This document shows positions 1-5,724 of a DNA stretch of 6,072 bases, in pieces. Each line of letters starts with the position of its first letter. Within the stretch, counting starts at the first letter, position 1. The DNA comes from an uncultured Alphaproteobacteria bacterium (GTDB lineage Bacteria; Pseudomonadota; Alphaproteobacteria; Micavibrionales; Micavibrionaceae): assembly GCA_934538895.1 (NCBI GenBank), contig CAKTCH010000100.1:1-6072 (forward strand). The letters run 5' to 3'. The notes under the pieces were generated by a model that saw only the letters and a list, made by a program, of their open reading frames with translations, was not told the origin of the DNA and did not search any database. Position numbers and translations under genes: made by a program.

Positions 1-740
1 GCGCATCGCTGACCGAAGGCGAACCCGATGCCGAAACCGCCTGCGTCATCATCCAGACTCCCGATTTCCACGGCACCCCGCACGCGCTCGCCGACTGGCG
101 CAGGCTCTGCGACGAAACCGGCGCGCTGCTGGTGGTGGTCGTCAATGAAATCCTCTCCCTCGGCCTGCTGCCCGCGCCGGTAGAGGCCGACATCGTCTGC
201 GGCGAGGCGCAATCCGTCGGCGTCGCCATGTCCTACGGCGGTCCGCACCTCGGTTTCTTCGCGACCAAAGAAAAATTCCTGCGCCAGATGCCGGGCCGCC
301 TCTGCGGCATGACGGTCGATGCCGACGGCAAGCGCGGTTTCGTGCTGACGCTCAATACCCGCGAACAACATATCCGCCGCGAAAAAGCGACCTCGAACAT
401 CTGTACCAATCAGGGCCTGATGGCGCTCGCCTTCACCGTCCACATGGCCTTGCTGGGCGAGGGCGGTTTCAAACAGCTCGCCACCCTCAACCACGAACGC
501 GCCTGCGACCTCGCCGACGCGCTCGCAAAGGCAGGCCTGAAAATCGAAAACAAGAATTTCTTCAACGAATTCGTCATCGACCTCGGCAAGCCTTCCAAAC
601 CGGTCGTCGATGAACTCGCGCGCCGGGGCATCGTCGCGGGCCTGCCCCTCGACGGTAACAAACTCCTTGTCGCCGCCACCGAAATGACCACCGACGAACA
701 TATCAAAGCCTTCGCCGACGCGCTGAAAGAGGTGCTGTAA
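1..740 (+). CDS. gcvPA: Glycine dehydrogenase (decarboxylating) subunit 1, P-protein alpha chain, 3' part
   Basis: Partial gene, open at the left edge; the reading frame is already open from base 3 and ends with TAA at 738-740. About 246 residues of a usual 440-450 are present, so roughly the N-terminal 45% is missing. With the beta chain it forms the PLP-dependent P-protein of the glycine cleavage system, which decarboxylates glycine and passes the aminomethyl group to lipoyl H-protein in the cytosol. Family hallmarks visible are the ADIVCGEAQSVG stretch, a SYGGPHLGF segment (about 231-257), PGRLCGMT, and the highly conserved TREQHIRREKATSNICTNQ block (357-413). The alpha chain does not carry the PLP lysine; that is in the next gene. 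The stop codon overlaps the gcvPB start by one base, indicating translational coupling. An ATG at 132 is internal to the conserved domain and is not the start. Confidence 0.96.
   Translation, partial: ASLTEGEPDAETACVIIQTPDFHGTPHALADWRRLCDETGALLVVVVNEILSLGLLPAPVEADIVCGEAQSVGVAMSYGGPHLGFFATKEKFLRQMPGRLCGMTVDADGKRGFVLTLNTREQHIRREKATSNICTNQGLMALAFTVHMALLGEGGFKQLATLNHERACDLADALAKAGLKIENKNFFNEFVIDLGKPSKPVVDELARRGIVAGLPLDGNKLLVAATEMTTDEHIKAFADALKEVL
728..732 (+). promoter_or_regulatory. Ribosome binding site for gcvPB inside the gcvPA 3' end
   Basis: AGAGG lies 7 bases before the ATG at 740, inside the last codons of gcvPA. It supports the overlapping TAATG start. A second, weaker purine run (AAGGGA, near 769-774) precedes the in-frame ATG at 785, so that start cannot be excluded. 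Confidence 0.55.
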
Positions 741-2281
741 TGGTTGCTGAAAGAAAAATCGAATCCGTAAGGGAAAAGAACGATATGGATATCATGGATC
801 AAACCCGCGGCCTGAATTACGAGGAAAACCTGCTCTGGGAAAAGGGCTACGGCGACCACCCCGGCGTCGATCTGCCCGCGCCCAAAGGCACGAAATTGCG
901 TACGGGCCAGCCCGCGCGTGATAAGGTCGGCCTGCCGCAGCTGTCCGAACCGCAGGTGCTGCGCCACTTCGTGCGCCTTTCGACCAGGAATTTTTCCATC
1001 GATCACGGTTTCTTCCCGCTCGGCTCCTGCACGATGAAGCATAACCCGCGACTCAACGAAAAGATCGCGCGCCTGCCGGGCTTCGGCGGCATCCACCCGA
1101 TGCAGCCTGAATCAACCGTGCAGGGCGCTCTGCGCGCCATGTACGAACTTCAGGAGATCCTCGGCGAACTCACCGGCCTGCCCGGCATATGCCTGACCCC
1201 GGCGGCGGGCGCGCACGGCGAACTCGCGGGCCTCATGACCATCCGCCGCGCCCATGAAATGAACGGGCAGGGCCACCGCAAAGTCATTCTGGTCCCTGAC
1301 TCGGCCCACGGCACCAACCCGGCCACGGCGGCCATGTGCGATTACACGCTGCGCGTGATCCCCACCAAGGAAGGGGGCCGCGTCACTGTCGAAGCTTTCA
1401 AGGAAGCTTTGGGCGATGGCAAAGACGTCGCGGGCATGATGGTCACCAATCCCAATACCTGCGGCCTGTTCGAAACCGATATCATCGAATGCGCGGCCCT
1501 GTTGCGCGAAGCGGGCGGTTACTTCTACTGCGACGGCGCCAACTTCAACGCGCTGGTCGGCAAGGTGCGCCCCGCCGATTTTGGCGTCGACGTCATGCAT
1601 ATCAACCTGCATAAAACCTTCTCGACCCCGCATGGCGGCGGCGGCCCCGGCTCCGGCCCTATCTGCGTGCATGAAAAACTGCGCCCCTATTTGCCGACGC
1701 CGGTCGTCGTCCGCGCGGGTGCGGAAGGCGAGGAGCCTTACGTCTATCATCTCGAAGACGACAACGAACGTCCAACCTCCATGGGCCGCCTCAAGGGCTT
1801 CCAGGGCCAGTTCGGGATGCATATCCGCGCGCTGACCTATATCCTTTCGCACGGCGCCGACGGCCTCAGGCAGGTGGCGGAAGACGCGGTGCTCAACGCC
1901 AACTATATCCTCAGCCAGCTCAAGGACGATTTCTACGTTCCCTTCGACGGCCCCTGTATGCATGAATGCCTGCTGACCGACAAGCTGCAAAAGGAATCCG
2001 GCGTCACCACGCTCGATATCGCCAAAACGCTGATCGAACACGGTATGCACCCGATGACCACGTTCTTCCCGCTGGTCGTGTCCGGCGCGATGCTGATCGA
2101 ACCGACCGAAACCGAAAGCAGGGAAGCGATGGACCGTTTCATCACCGTGATGAAATCCGTAGCAGCCGACGTAAAAGCGGGCGACGGCGATAAATTCCAC
2201 AACTACCCGCTCTCCGCCCCCCGCCGCCGCCTCGACGAAACCAAAGCCGCGCGCGAACCGGTATTGCGCTGGAAAGCATAA
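740..2281 (+). CDS. gcvPB: Glycine dehydrogenase (decarboxylating) subunit 2, P-protein beta chain
   Basis: Complete 513-residue PLP-binding half of glycine decarboxylase, partner of the upstream alpha chain; the length fits the beta-chain family (about 480-520). Conserved blocks in order are FFPLGSCTMKHNPRLNE (91-107), TPAAGAHGELAGL (153-165), PDSAHGTNPATA (186-197), TNPNTCGLFE (236-245), DGANFNALVGKVRP (265-278), and NLHKTFSTPHGGGGPG, in which Lys292 is the expected PLP Schiff-base lysine. The ATG at 740 overlaps the gcvPA stop and has an AGAGG site. The first 15-18 residues are not typical of the family, and starts at 785 or 794 (MDIMDQTRGLNYEE) would look more like relatives, so the N-terminus is uncertain. 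It is followed after two bases by a strong terminator, so this is the end of the gcv operon. Confidence 0.97.
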   Translation: MVAERKIESVREKNDMDIMDQTRGLNYEENLLWEKGYGDHPGVDLPAPKGTKLRTGQPARDKVGLPQLSEPQVLRHFVRLSTRNFSIDHGFFPLGSCTMKHNPRLNEKIARLPGFGGIHPMQPESTVQGALRAMYELQEILGELTGLPGICLTPAAGAHGELAGLMTIRRAHEMNGQGHRKVILVPDSAHGTNPATAAMCDYTLRVIPTKEGGRVTVEAFKEALGDGKDVAGMMVTNPNTCGLFETDIIECAALLREAGGYFYCDGANFNALVGKVRPADFGVDVMHINLHKTFSTPHGGGGPGSGPICVHEKLRPYLPTPVVVRAGAEGEEPYVYHLEDDNERPTSMGRLKGFQGQFGMHIRALTYILSHGADGLRQVAEDAVLNANYILSQLKDDFYVPFDGPCMHECLLTDKLQKESGVTTLDIAKTLIEHGMHPMTTFFPLVVSGAMLIEPTETESREAMDRFITVMKSVAADVKAGDGDKFHNYPLSAPRRRLDETKAAREPVLRWKA

Positions 2282-2283
2282 AG

Positions 2284-2315
2284 AAAAAAGGCCGCTTCGC
2301 AGCGGCCTTTTTCTT
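2284..2315. terminator. Bidirectional intrinsic terminator between gcvPB and the convergent HELRH gene
   Basis: Perfect 7-bp stem GGCCGCT (2290-2296) / AGCGGCC (2301-2307) with a TCGC loop. It is preceded by six A (2284-2289) and followed by five T, then CTTT. The A and T tracts extend the stem and give a U-tract whichever strand is transcribed. It begins 2 bases after the gcvPB stop and lies 12-20 bases beyond the stop of the minus-strand gene, so it can serve both. Confidence 0.93.
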
Positions 2316-2327
2316 TGCCAGAAAGAT

Positions 2328-3323
2328 TCACGGCCCCTGCAATATCGCTTTCAATCCGCCGCCCAGCTCGATGAAATTAGTGTGGTAGGAAGGAAGCAGG
2401 CCCACCCCGCCCTCGATCGCGCGCGCCGCCTCATCCGTGGGCAGCTCGTAATGGCGCTTTCTGCGTTCGGGGTCGGGCACGTCGCAATGGCTGGGTAGCG
2501 GCGTGGCCGTTGCGGGCGGTGTTGCCGGCTGCTGCGGCGCGGCGGATGAGTCCGGGGCAGGCCTGATCTTTTTCAGCAAGGCGTTCTTGTAATATTTCAG
2601 CAGATCGCGGTCGCGGTACCACGCGCGAAAGGCGTGCTGCGCGGCTACCGGCGCATCCGCCCCATTATCGATAGCGTGTTTGAAGCTGGTGGAAATATGC
2701 GCATAGCAAATGGATTCCGCGTCATAATAAACATGGTCGTTATGATACGACCACGGCCCGGCGATCCCGGCTTCCTTCAACTCCCACAACACCAGCGCCG
2801 CTGTCGCCTCGGCGTCGGCTTCTCCGGCATATTCCGCATGGATGCGGTCGGCGTCCGTTGCAGCATCGATGGCGAACAGGCCCATCTTCTCCTGAAACAG
2901 ATGGCGCAATTCATGGGCGGCGTCGCCGACGATTTTGTCGCGGGCCTTGCCCGGGCTTAAATGCAATACGCCCCGCCTGTGGTAATAGCGCGCGTGCGCC
3001 TTCCCGGTATCGGAAAAACACATCCATGCGGGCTGGCCTTCTTCATAATCGGCGGCTGCCGCCATCAGGTCGCGCCCGGTTTGCGACTGATTGATGACCC
3101 GCCTGAAATCCTGAATCTGCTGCTCGATCGCCGGATTCAAGGCCCCGCCCGTCACCGGCCCGCATTGCTGCGCGGCATCGTCGAACAGGTCCGCCACACG
3201 GGCTGGCACAAAGCTCGAATCATAAGCCGGTTGCGGCCCCACCAGAGGCCCGGCGCTGAGCGGCCCCGCAAAACATGTCGTTGCCAGCAGCCGCGCCGCC
3301 AGCTTTCTAAATCTGGATGTCAT
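2328..3323 (-). CDS. Exported putative zinc metallopeptidase with HELRH motif (DUF6782-like)
   Basis: 331 residues from the ATG at 3323. A longer in-frame ORF reaches 3515, but its first 64 residues do not look like protein. The ATG at 3323 has AGGGA 8 bases upstream and opens directly on a signal peptide: a basic n-region (MTSRFRK), a hydrophobic core at about 8-20, and probable signal peptidase I cleavage near LSA|GP (residues 22-26). Residues 133-141 read GDAAHELRH, an HExxH zinc site with His137, Glu138 and His141, followed by GEADAEA (167-173), whose Glu168 or Glu172 could be the third ligand. Residues 254-278 are a Pro/Ala-rich low-complexity linker, then a short C-terminal part rich in Gly. 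From memory the central part resembles the DUF6782 putative-metallopeptidase family; the substrate is unknown. It probably acts in the periplasm. It is divergent from the 3572 gene. Confidence 0.8.
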   Translation of the reverse strand: MTSRFRKLAARLLATTCFAGPLSAGPLVGPQPAYDSSFVPARVADLFDDAAQQCGPVTGGALNPAIEQQIQDFRRVINQSQTGRDLMAAAADYEEGQPAWMCFSDTGKAHARYYHRRGVLHLSPGKARDKIVGDAAHELRHLFQEKMGLFAIDAATDADRIHAEYAGEADAEATAALVLWELKEAGIAGPWSYHNDHVYYDAESICYAHISTSFKHAIDNGADAPVAAQHAFRAWYRDRDLLKYYKNALLKKIRPAPDSSAAPQQPATPPATATPLPSHCDVPDPERRKRHYELPTDEAARAIEGGVGLLPSYHTNFIELGGGLKAILQGP

Positions 3324-3497
3324 GGTCATATTCCCTGTTTGGTGTGAGCTCGTTGAAAGGCTGGCTCTGCGAGGCGTTCGTTTCAGCAACAAATCGTCCC
3401 GATACCGATTATTGACATGAAGAATGGGGATCGTAAAGTTTTTTATGGATACTCCGGAAAATTGCCGCCGGGATGCTTTAGAGAGGGGAGTCCAGAA

Positions 3498-3533
3498 ATT
3501 ATATTGACATAACAATTAATTATATCGTACTTT
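3498..3533. promoter_or_regulatory. Possible back-to-back promoter elements in the divergent intergenic region
   Basis: The 248-base region between the divergent genes is AT-rich in its right half. On the plus strand TTGACA (3504-3509) is a perfect -35 box; the best -10 is only TACTTT (3528-3533), spacer 18. Directly abutting it on the minus strand is a perfect -10 hexamer TATAAT (3503-3498), but its -35 region is poor. The minus-strand start would leave a leader of about 165 bases. This is consensus matching by eye only. Confidence 0.35.
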
Positions 3534-3571
3534 TTTCTTTCATCAAACGCCCAAAGGATAAAAAGGGGATC

Positions 3572-4279
3572 ATGCCGGTCGAATATGCTTCCGAAATAGA
3601 TCAGCCGAGAATGCGCGTCAGGCGTGTCGGGGATGTATGGTCGCTGATGACGACGGAATATGGGGCGCATCACAGCTGCCTCGTCCTGCTGCGGGACAGG
3701 CTCGACGGTGATTTCAATGCCTTGGCCAGACGTCTGGGCGGCATCTATATCGATCATGGCTATTGCGAGGCCGAAGAAAAGCAACTGTATAATCTCAGGC
3801 CCGCGATCCCCCGTGATGAACGGGTCGCGCTCGACGCTATTCTTCATGACATGGAAAATATCCGCGCGGCAGAGCCCGGTCGCCGTGTGAAACTGCGCGT
3901 AAGGCCGGTTTGTGACGGCGTGGATGCGGATTTTAACTTCCATCCCGATGGCAGCAAAAGCCTCCCCTACGTCGATCAATTGCTCTGCAACTATAACAAT
4001 CCGCGTACCGAGTGGATATGTTACGACGACGTGGAGACGGGAAGGGCGAAAGAGGACGATGGCTTAAGCGATACCTTCCGGAAAAAAGCCCATTCGAAAA
4101 TTTATATCTTCCCCGTAGGCACAATCTGGCGGCATTCATGCCTGATGAAGGGGGAAGGGGTGGATGAACCTGTGCCTTTCATCCATCGCGCGCCTTATAT
4201 GGCGCCTGACAGTCCTCCGCGCTTGATTCTGGCGGCGTTCAGCACGAAACGCGCCAGCTCTTCTCCGGGCTACCGCTGA
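3572..4279 (+). CDS. Uncharacterised protein resembling DUF1826, possible jelly-roll HxD...H fold
   Basis: 235 residues with no signal peptide or membrane segment, so probably cytosolic. AAGGGG (3563-3568) sits just before the ATG. The C-terminal half carries a run of motifs that I recall from DUF1826: HPD (124-126), LLCNYNNPRTEW (137-148), a Gly-then-LMKGE segment (183-195), HRAP (205-208) and PPRLILAAFS (215-224). The HxD, the distal His205 and the terminal Arg217 in this order recall the 2-oxoglutarate/Fe(II) oxygenase metal and co-substrate residues. That is an inference from spacing, not an established function for the family. The N-terminal 100 residues match nothing I recognise. Codon use looks more relaxed than in gcvPB (ATA, AGG and CGT codons), suggesting low expression or a different origin. 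The 3' end overlaps the minus-strand gene by 10 bases with no terminator visible. Confidence 0.7.
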   Translation: MPVEYASEIDQPRMRVRRVGDVWSLMTTEYGAHHSCLVLLRDRLDGDFNALARRLGGIYIDHGYCEAEEKQLYNLRPAIPRDERVALDAILHDMENIRAAEPGRRVKLRVRPVCDGVDADFNFHPDGSKSLPYVDQLLCNYNNPRTEWICYDDVETGRAKEDDGLSDTFRKKAHSKIYIFPVGTIWRHSCLMKGEGVDEPVPFIHRAPYMAPDSPPRLILAAFSTKRASSSPGYR

Positions 4280-4845
4280 TACTGCGCCAGCAATCTGTCC
4301 AGCTGCGTCAGCAGCGGCGTCACCTCGCTGCGGAACTGCTCCCGCCTGGCTACTTCCACGCCGTCCGTGGCCTTTTCCACCAGCCCGGCGATGCGGTCCT
4401 GAAACTCCGCAAGGTTCTTGTAATGCTGCATCTGCCCGCGGTTCGCGCCGCGCAGCCGCGCCAGCAAAACCCGGATCAGCGCCCGCACGGCCTTGTCATG
4501 AACGTTGTTCAGCTTCTCGTCCAGCTCGGCATTGGTAATCACGGTCACGGTCGTATCCTGAATCGCCCGCACGGTGGCCGAACGGTCCTTATGCTCGATC
4601 AGCGCCATCTCGCCGAATATCTCCCCCGCGCCCAGCACCGCCACCCGCACCATGTAAGGACCGTCGCGCACCAGCACCTCCACCATGCCGCGCTCGATGT
4701 AAAAGGCGCGGTTGCCGGAAACGTCCTGTTCGATGATGGTTTGCCCCTTGTAAAAAACTTCGCGCGTCAGGATACGCGGCATATGGGCGGGTATCCCGTT
4801 GCGGGGATCAAGGGCTGTAAAATCGCCGGGGGTTTTGTCTGGCAT
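4270..4845 (-). CDS. Stand-alone cyclic nucleotide-binding domain protein
   Basis: 191 residues. Residues about 24-115 form a CRP-type cyclic nucleotide-binding domain: VFYKGQTIIEQDVSGNRAFYIERG (30-53), then the phosphate-binding cassette IFGEMALIEHKDRSATVRA (76-94). The cassette keeps Glu79, Arg88 and Ser89, the positions that in CRP contact the ribose and cyclic phosphate, so ligand binding is plausible. There is no helix-turn-helix after it. Instead residues 116-191 are predicted helical and charged (ARLRGANRGQMQHYKNL..., QLDRLLAQYQR), perhaps a coiled coil or partner-binding tail. It is therefore not a typical transcription regulator; a signal-sensing or scaffold role is inferred. The start at 4845 has only a weak purine stretch (AGAGA); Met22 is an alternative but would cut into the domain edge. 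No transmembrane segment is seen. Confidence 0.85.
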   Translation of the reverse strand: MPDKTPGDFTALDPRNGIPAHMPRILTREVFYKGQTIIEQDVSGNRAFYIERGMVEVLVRDGPYMVRVAVLGAGEIFGEMALIEHKDRSATVRAIQDTTVTVITNAELDEKLNNVHDKAVRALIRVLLARLRGANRGQMQHYKNLAEFQDRIAGLVEKATDGVEVARREQFRSEVTPLLTQLDRLLAQYQR

Positions 4846-4893
4846 GATCTGTCTCTATCTGTTCTGTGGTTTATTTTTTGATTATCTCTCCTT

Positions 4894-4902
4894 AGTATAG
4901 CA
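4894..4902 (-). promoter_or_regulatory. Extended -10 promoter candidate for the cyclic nucleotide-binding gene
   Basis: Read on the minus strand, TGCTATACT (4902 down to 4894) matches the extended -10 form TGnTATAAT with one mismatch. The -35 region is weak (TTATAT at 17 bases). It would start transcription about 40 bases before the ATG at 4845. It lies at the edge of an AT-rich stretch (about 4865-4980). Confidence 0.4.
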
Positions 4903-4984
4903 TGTTTACATAATAAATATAAAATAACCGGTTTATTTGGCGTGTATTTTATAAGCTATTGATTTTTAATAATGATTAAAGCCC

Positions 4985-5017
4985 CCTGTTCCGGGCTGGA
5001 CGATGGCCCCGAACAGG
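4985..5017 (+). other. Stem-loop in the leader of the MliC-like lipoprotein gene
   Basis: CCTGTTC (4985-4991) pairs with GAACAGG (5011-5017). After one C/C mismatch, GGGC (4993-4996) pairs with GCCC (5006-5009), leaving a loop of about 7-9 bases. The 3' arm ends 16 bases before the ATG at 5034. It runs into a perfect 14-base palindrome CAGGTTTAAACCTG (5014-5027), so CAGG at 5014-5017 can pair either with CCTG at 4985 or with CCTG at 5024. The three T after the stem are too few for a good intrinsic terminator. A regulatory hairpin, a weak attenuator or a protein-binding palindrome are all possible. Confidence 0.5.
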
Positions 5018-5033
5018 TTTAAACCTGAAAACC

Positions 5034-5363
5034 ATGAAAACGCCGCTCGTTATTTCGCTTTTTGCGATCCTGACTCTGGCTGGCTGTGGCACGGTCGACC
5101 GCGTCATCGCCGGGCCGCCCGTGCTCTATGCCTGCGCTGACGGCAGCTTCCTGAGCGCCCAGCCCGGCCCGGGCCGCCGCCATATGGATGTGACCTACAG
5201 CGACGAAGGCCGCACGGCTTATAAGGGCATGTTGCCCGCCGTCGATGCCGATTTCGGCGAACGTTTCAGCCGCCCCGACGGCCCCACCCTGTGGCTGAAT
5301 GAAAATAAGGCGCTGTTCATCCGCCCCGGCGAGAATCAGGCCCTTTGCCAGATCCAGCCCTGA
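5034..5363 (+). CDS. Small lipoprotein, MliC-type C-type lysozyme inhibitor domain
   Basis: 109 residues. A lipoprotein signal peptide (MKTPLVISLFAILTLAGC) ends in a clear lipobox LAGC with Cys18 as the lipidated residue. The mature part of about 92 residues follows the MliC/PliC pattern: YACADG (32-37), a Tyr/Gly-rich beta region, GERFSRPDGPTLWL (75-88), ALF, and a C-terminal ALC. Cys34 and Cys105 would form the family's conserved disulfide. Family members inhibit c-type lysozymes from the periplasmic face of the envelope. Ser79 appears to match the family's inhibitory serine, but the lysine expected in the WTKG-like motif seems to be Asn89, so inhibitor activity is uncertain. Codon 1 is chosen because the signal peptide starts exactly there; no Shine-Dalgarno site is seen in the 16 bases before it. 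It is 145 bases upstream of secE. Confidence 0.75.
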   Translation: MKTPLVISLFAILTLAGCGTVDRVIAGPPVLYACADGSFLSAQPGPGRRHMDVTYSDEGRTAYKGMLPAVDADFGERFSRPDGPTLWLNENKALFIRPGENQALCQIQP

Positions 5364-5508
5364 CCGTCGCATTTTTTGCTGGTCAAGGCCGGGCGCTTGC
5401 GCTAAAACTCTGGTCGATCTCCCGACAATATGGTTCGAACCCGGCGGCAAAAACCGCAAGACACGAACCTTTGGCGGAACACACGAATTTAACAAGTCGA
5501 GGAATTCC
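5364..5508 (+). other. Leader region of secE, no gene found
   Basis: 145 bases without a credible ORF. It holds a weak stem TGACC (5361-5365, on the stop codon) / GGTCA (5381-5385) with a T-rich loop but no T-tract after it, so termination is doubtful. A weak sigma-70-like pair is TGGTCA (5380-5385), spacer 17, TAAAAC (5403-5408). There is also a perfect 10-base palindrome GGTTCGAACC (5432-5441) and a small GCGG/CCGC hairpin (5444-5457). The GTTCGA core invites a tRNA call, but no cloverleaf can be folded around it. Confidence 0.45.
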
Positions 5509-5700
5509 ATGGCTAAATTTTCGCCGGTCACTTATGTGCGTCAGGTCAGGGCTGAAATGCAAAAGGTCACATGGCCTTCGCGTCAGGAACTGACCACCAG
5601 CACCATCGCCGTCTTTATCATGGTCGTTCTGGCGGCCATCTTCCTCTTCCTCGCCGATCAGGTACTGGCGTTCGGCGTCAACAGCATCCTCGGCTTGTAA
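5509..5700 (+). CDS. secE: Preprotein translocase subunit SecE
   Basis: 63 residues, the short single-span form usual in alphaproteobacteria rather than the three-span enterobacterial one. SecE clamps SecY in the SecYEG inner-membrane channel and is essential for protein export. Visible features are the amphipathic N-terminal helix with the conserved motif EMQKVTWPSRQEL (15-27), in which the KVTWP core is diagnostic, followed by one hydrophobic transmembrane helix at about 31-55. The start at 5509 is set by GAGGA (5499-5503) five bases upstream and by the family length. A longer in-frame ORF from 5299 runs through the lipoprotein gene in another frame and is not real. nusG follows after 24 bases, the standard secE-nusG order. 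Confidence 0.96.
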   Translation: MAKFSPVTYVRQVRAEMQKVTWPSRQELTTSTIAVFIMVVLAAIFLFLADQVLAFGVNSILGL

Positions 5701-5724
5701 TTCTTTAAGATAAGGAAAAATATC

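Noticed and set aside
410..1096. 228-codon antisense frame across the gcvPA/gcvPB junction
   Set aside because: It is a shadow of two conserved genes, with no ribosome site or protein-like composition.
1112..2200. 362-codon open frame antisense to gcvPB
   Set aside because: It lies fully inside a well-supported gene; GC-rich codon bias commonly leaves the opposite strand open, and its translation has no recognisable domain.
3324..3515. 64-residue N-terminal extension of the HELRH protein
   Set aside because: It would bury the signal peptide, has unusual composition and lies upstream of the better-placed ribosome site; the candidate -10 box is inside it.
3443..3979. 178-codon minus-strand frame over the DUF1826-like gene
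   Set aside because: The plus-strand gene shows family-like motifs and a ribosome site; this frame has neither and its start is inside the other coding region.
4922..4938. AT-flanked near-palindrome around ACCGGT as a regulator site
   Set aside because: The arms are imperfect by one base and match no regulator consensus I know; it could be chance in AT-rich DNA.
5361..5385. Hairpin TGACC...GGTCA after the lipoprotein gene as an intrinsic terminator
   Set aside because: The stem is only 5 bp and is followed by AGGCCGGG rather than a T-tract; the T-run lies in the loop.
5400..5475. tRNA-like GGTTCGAACC segment before secE
   Set aside because: The stem around the GTTCGA loop does not pair over five bases, and no anticodon arm or acceptor stem could be found.
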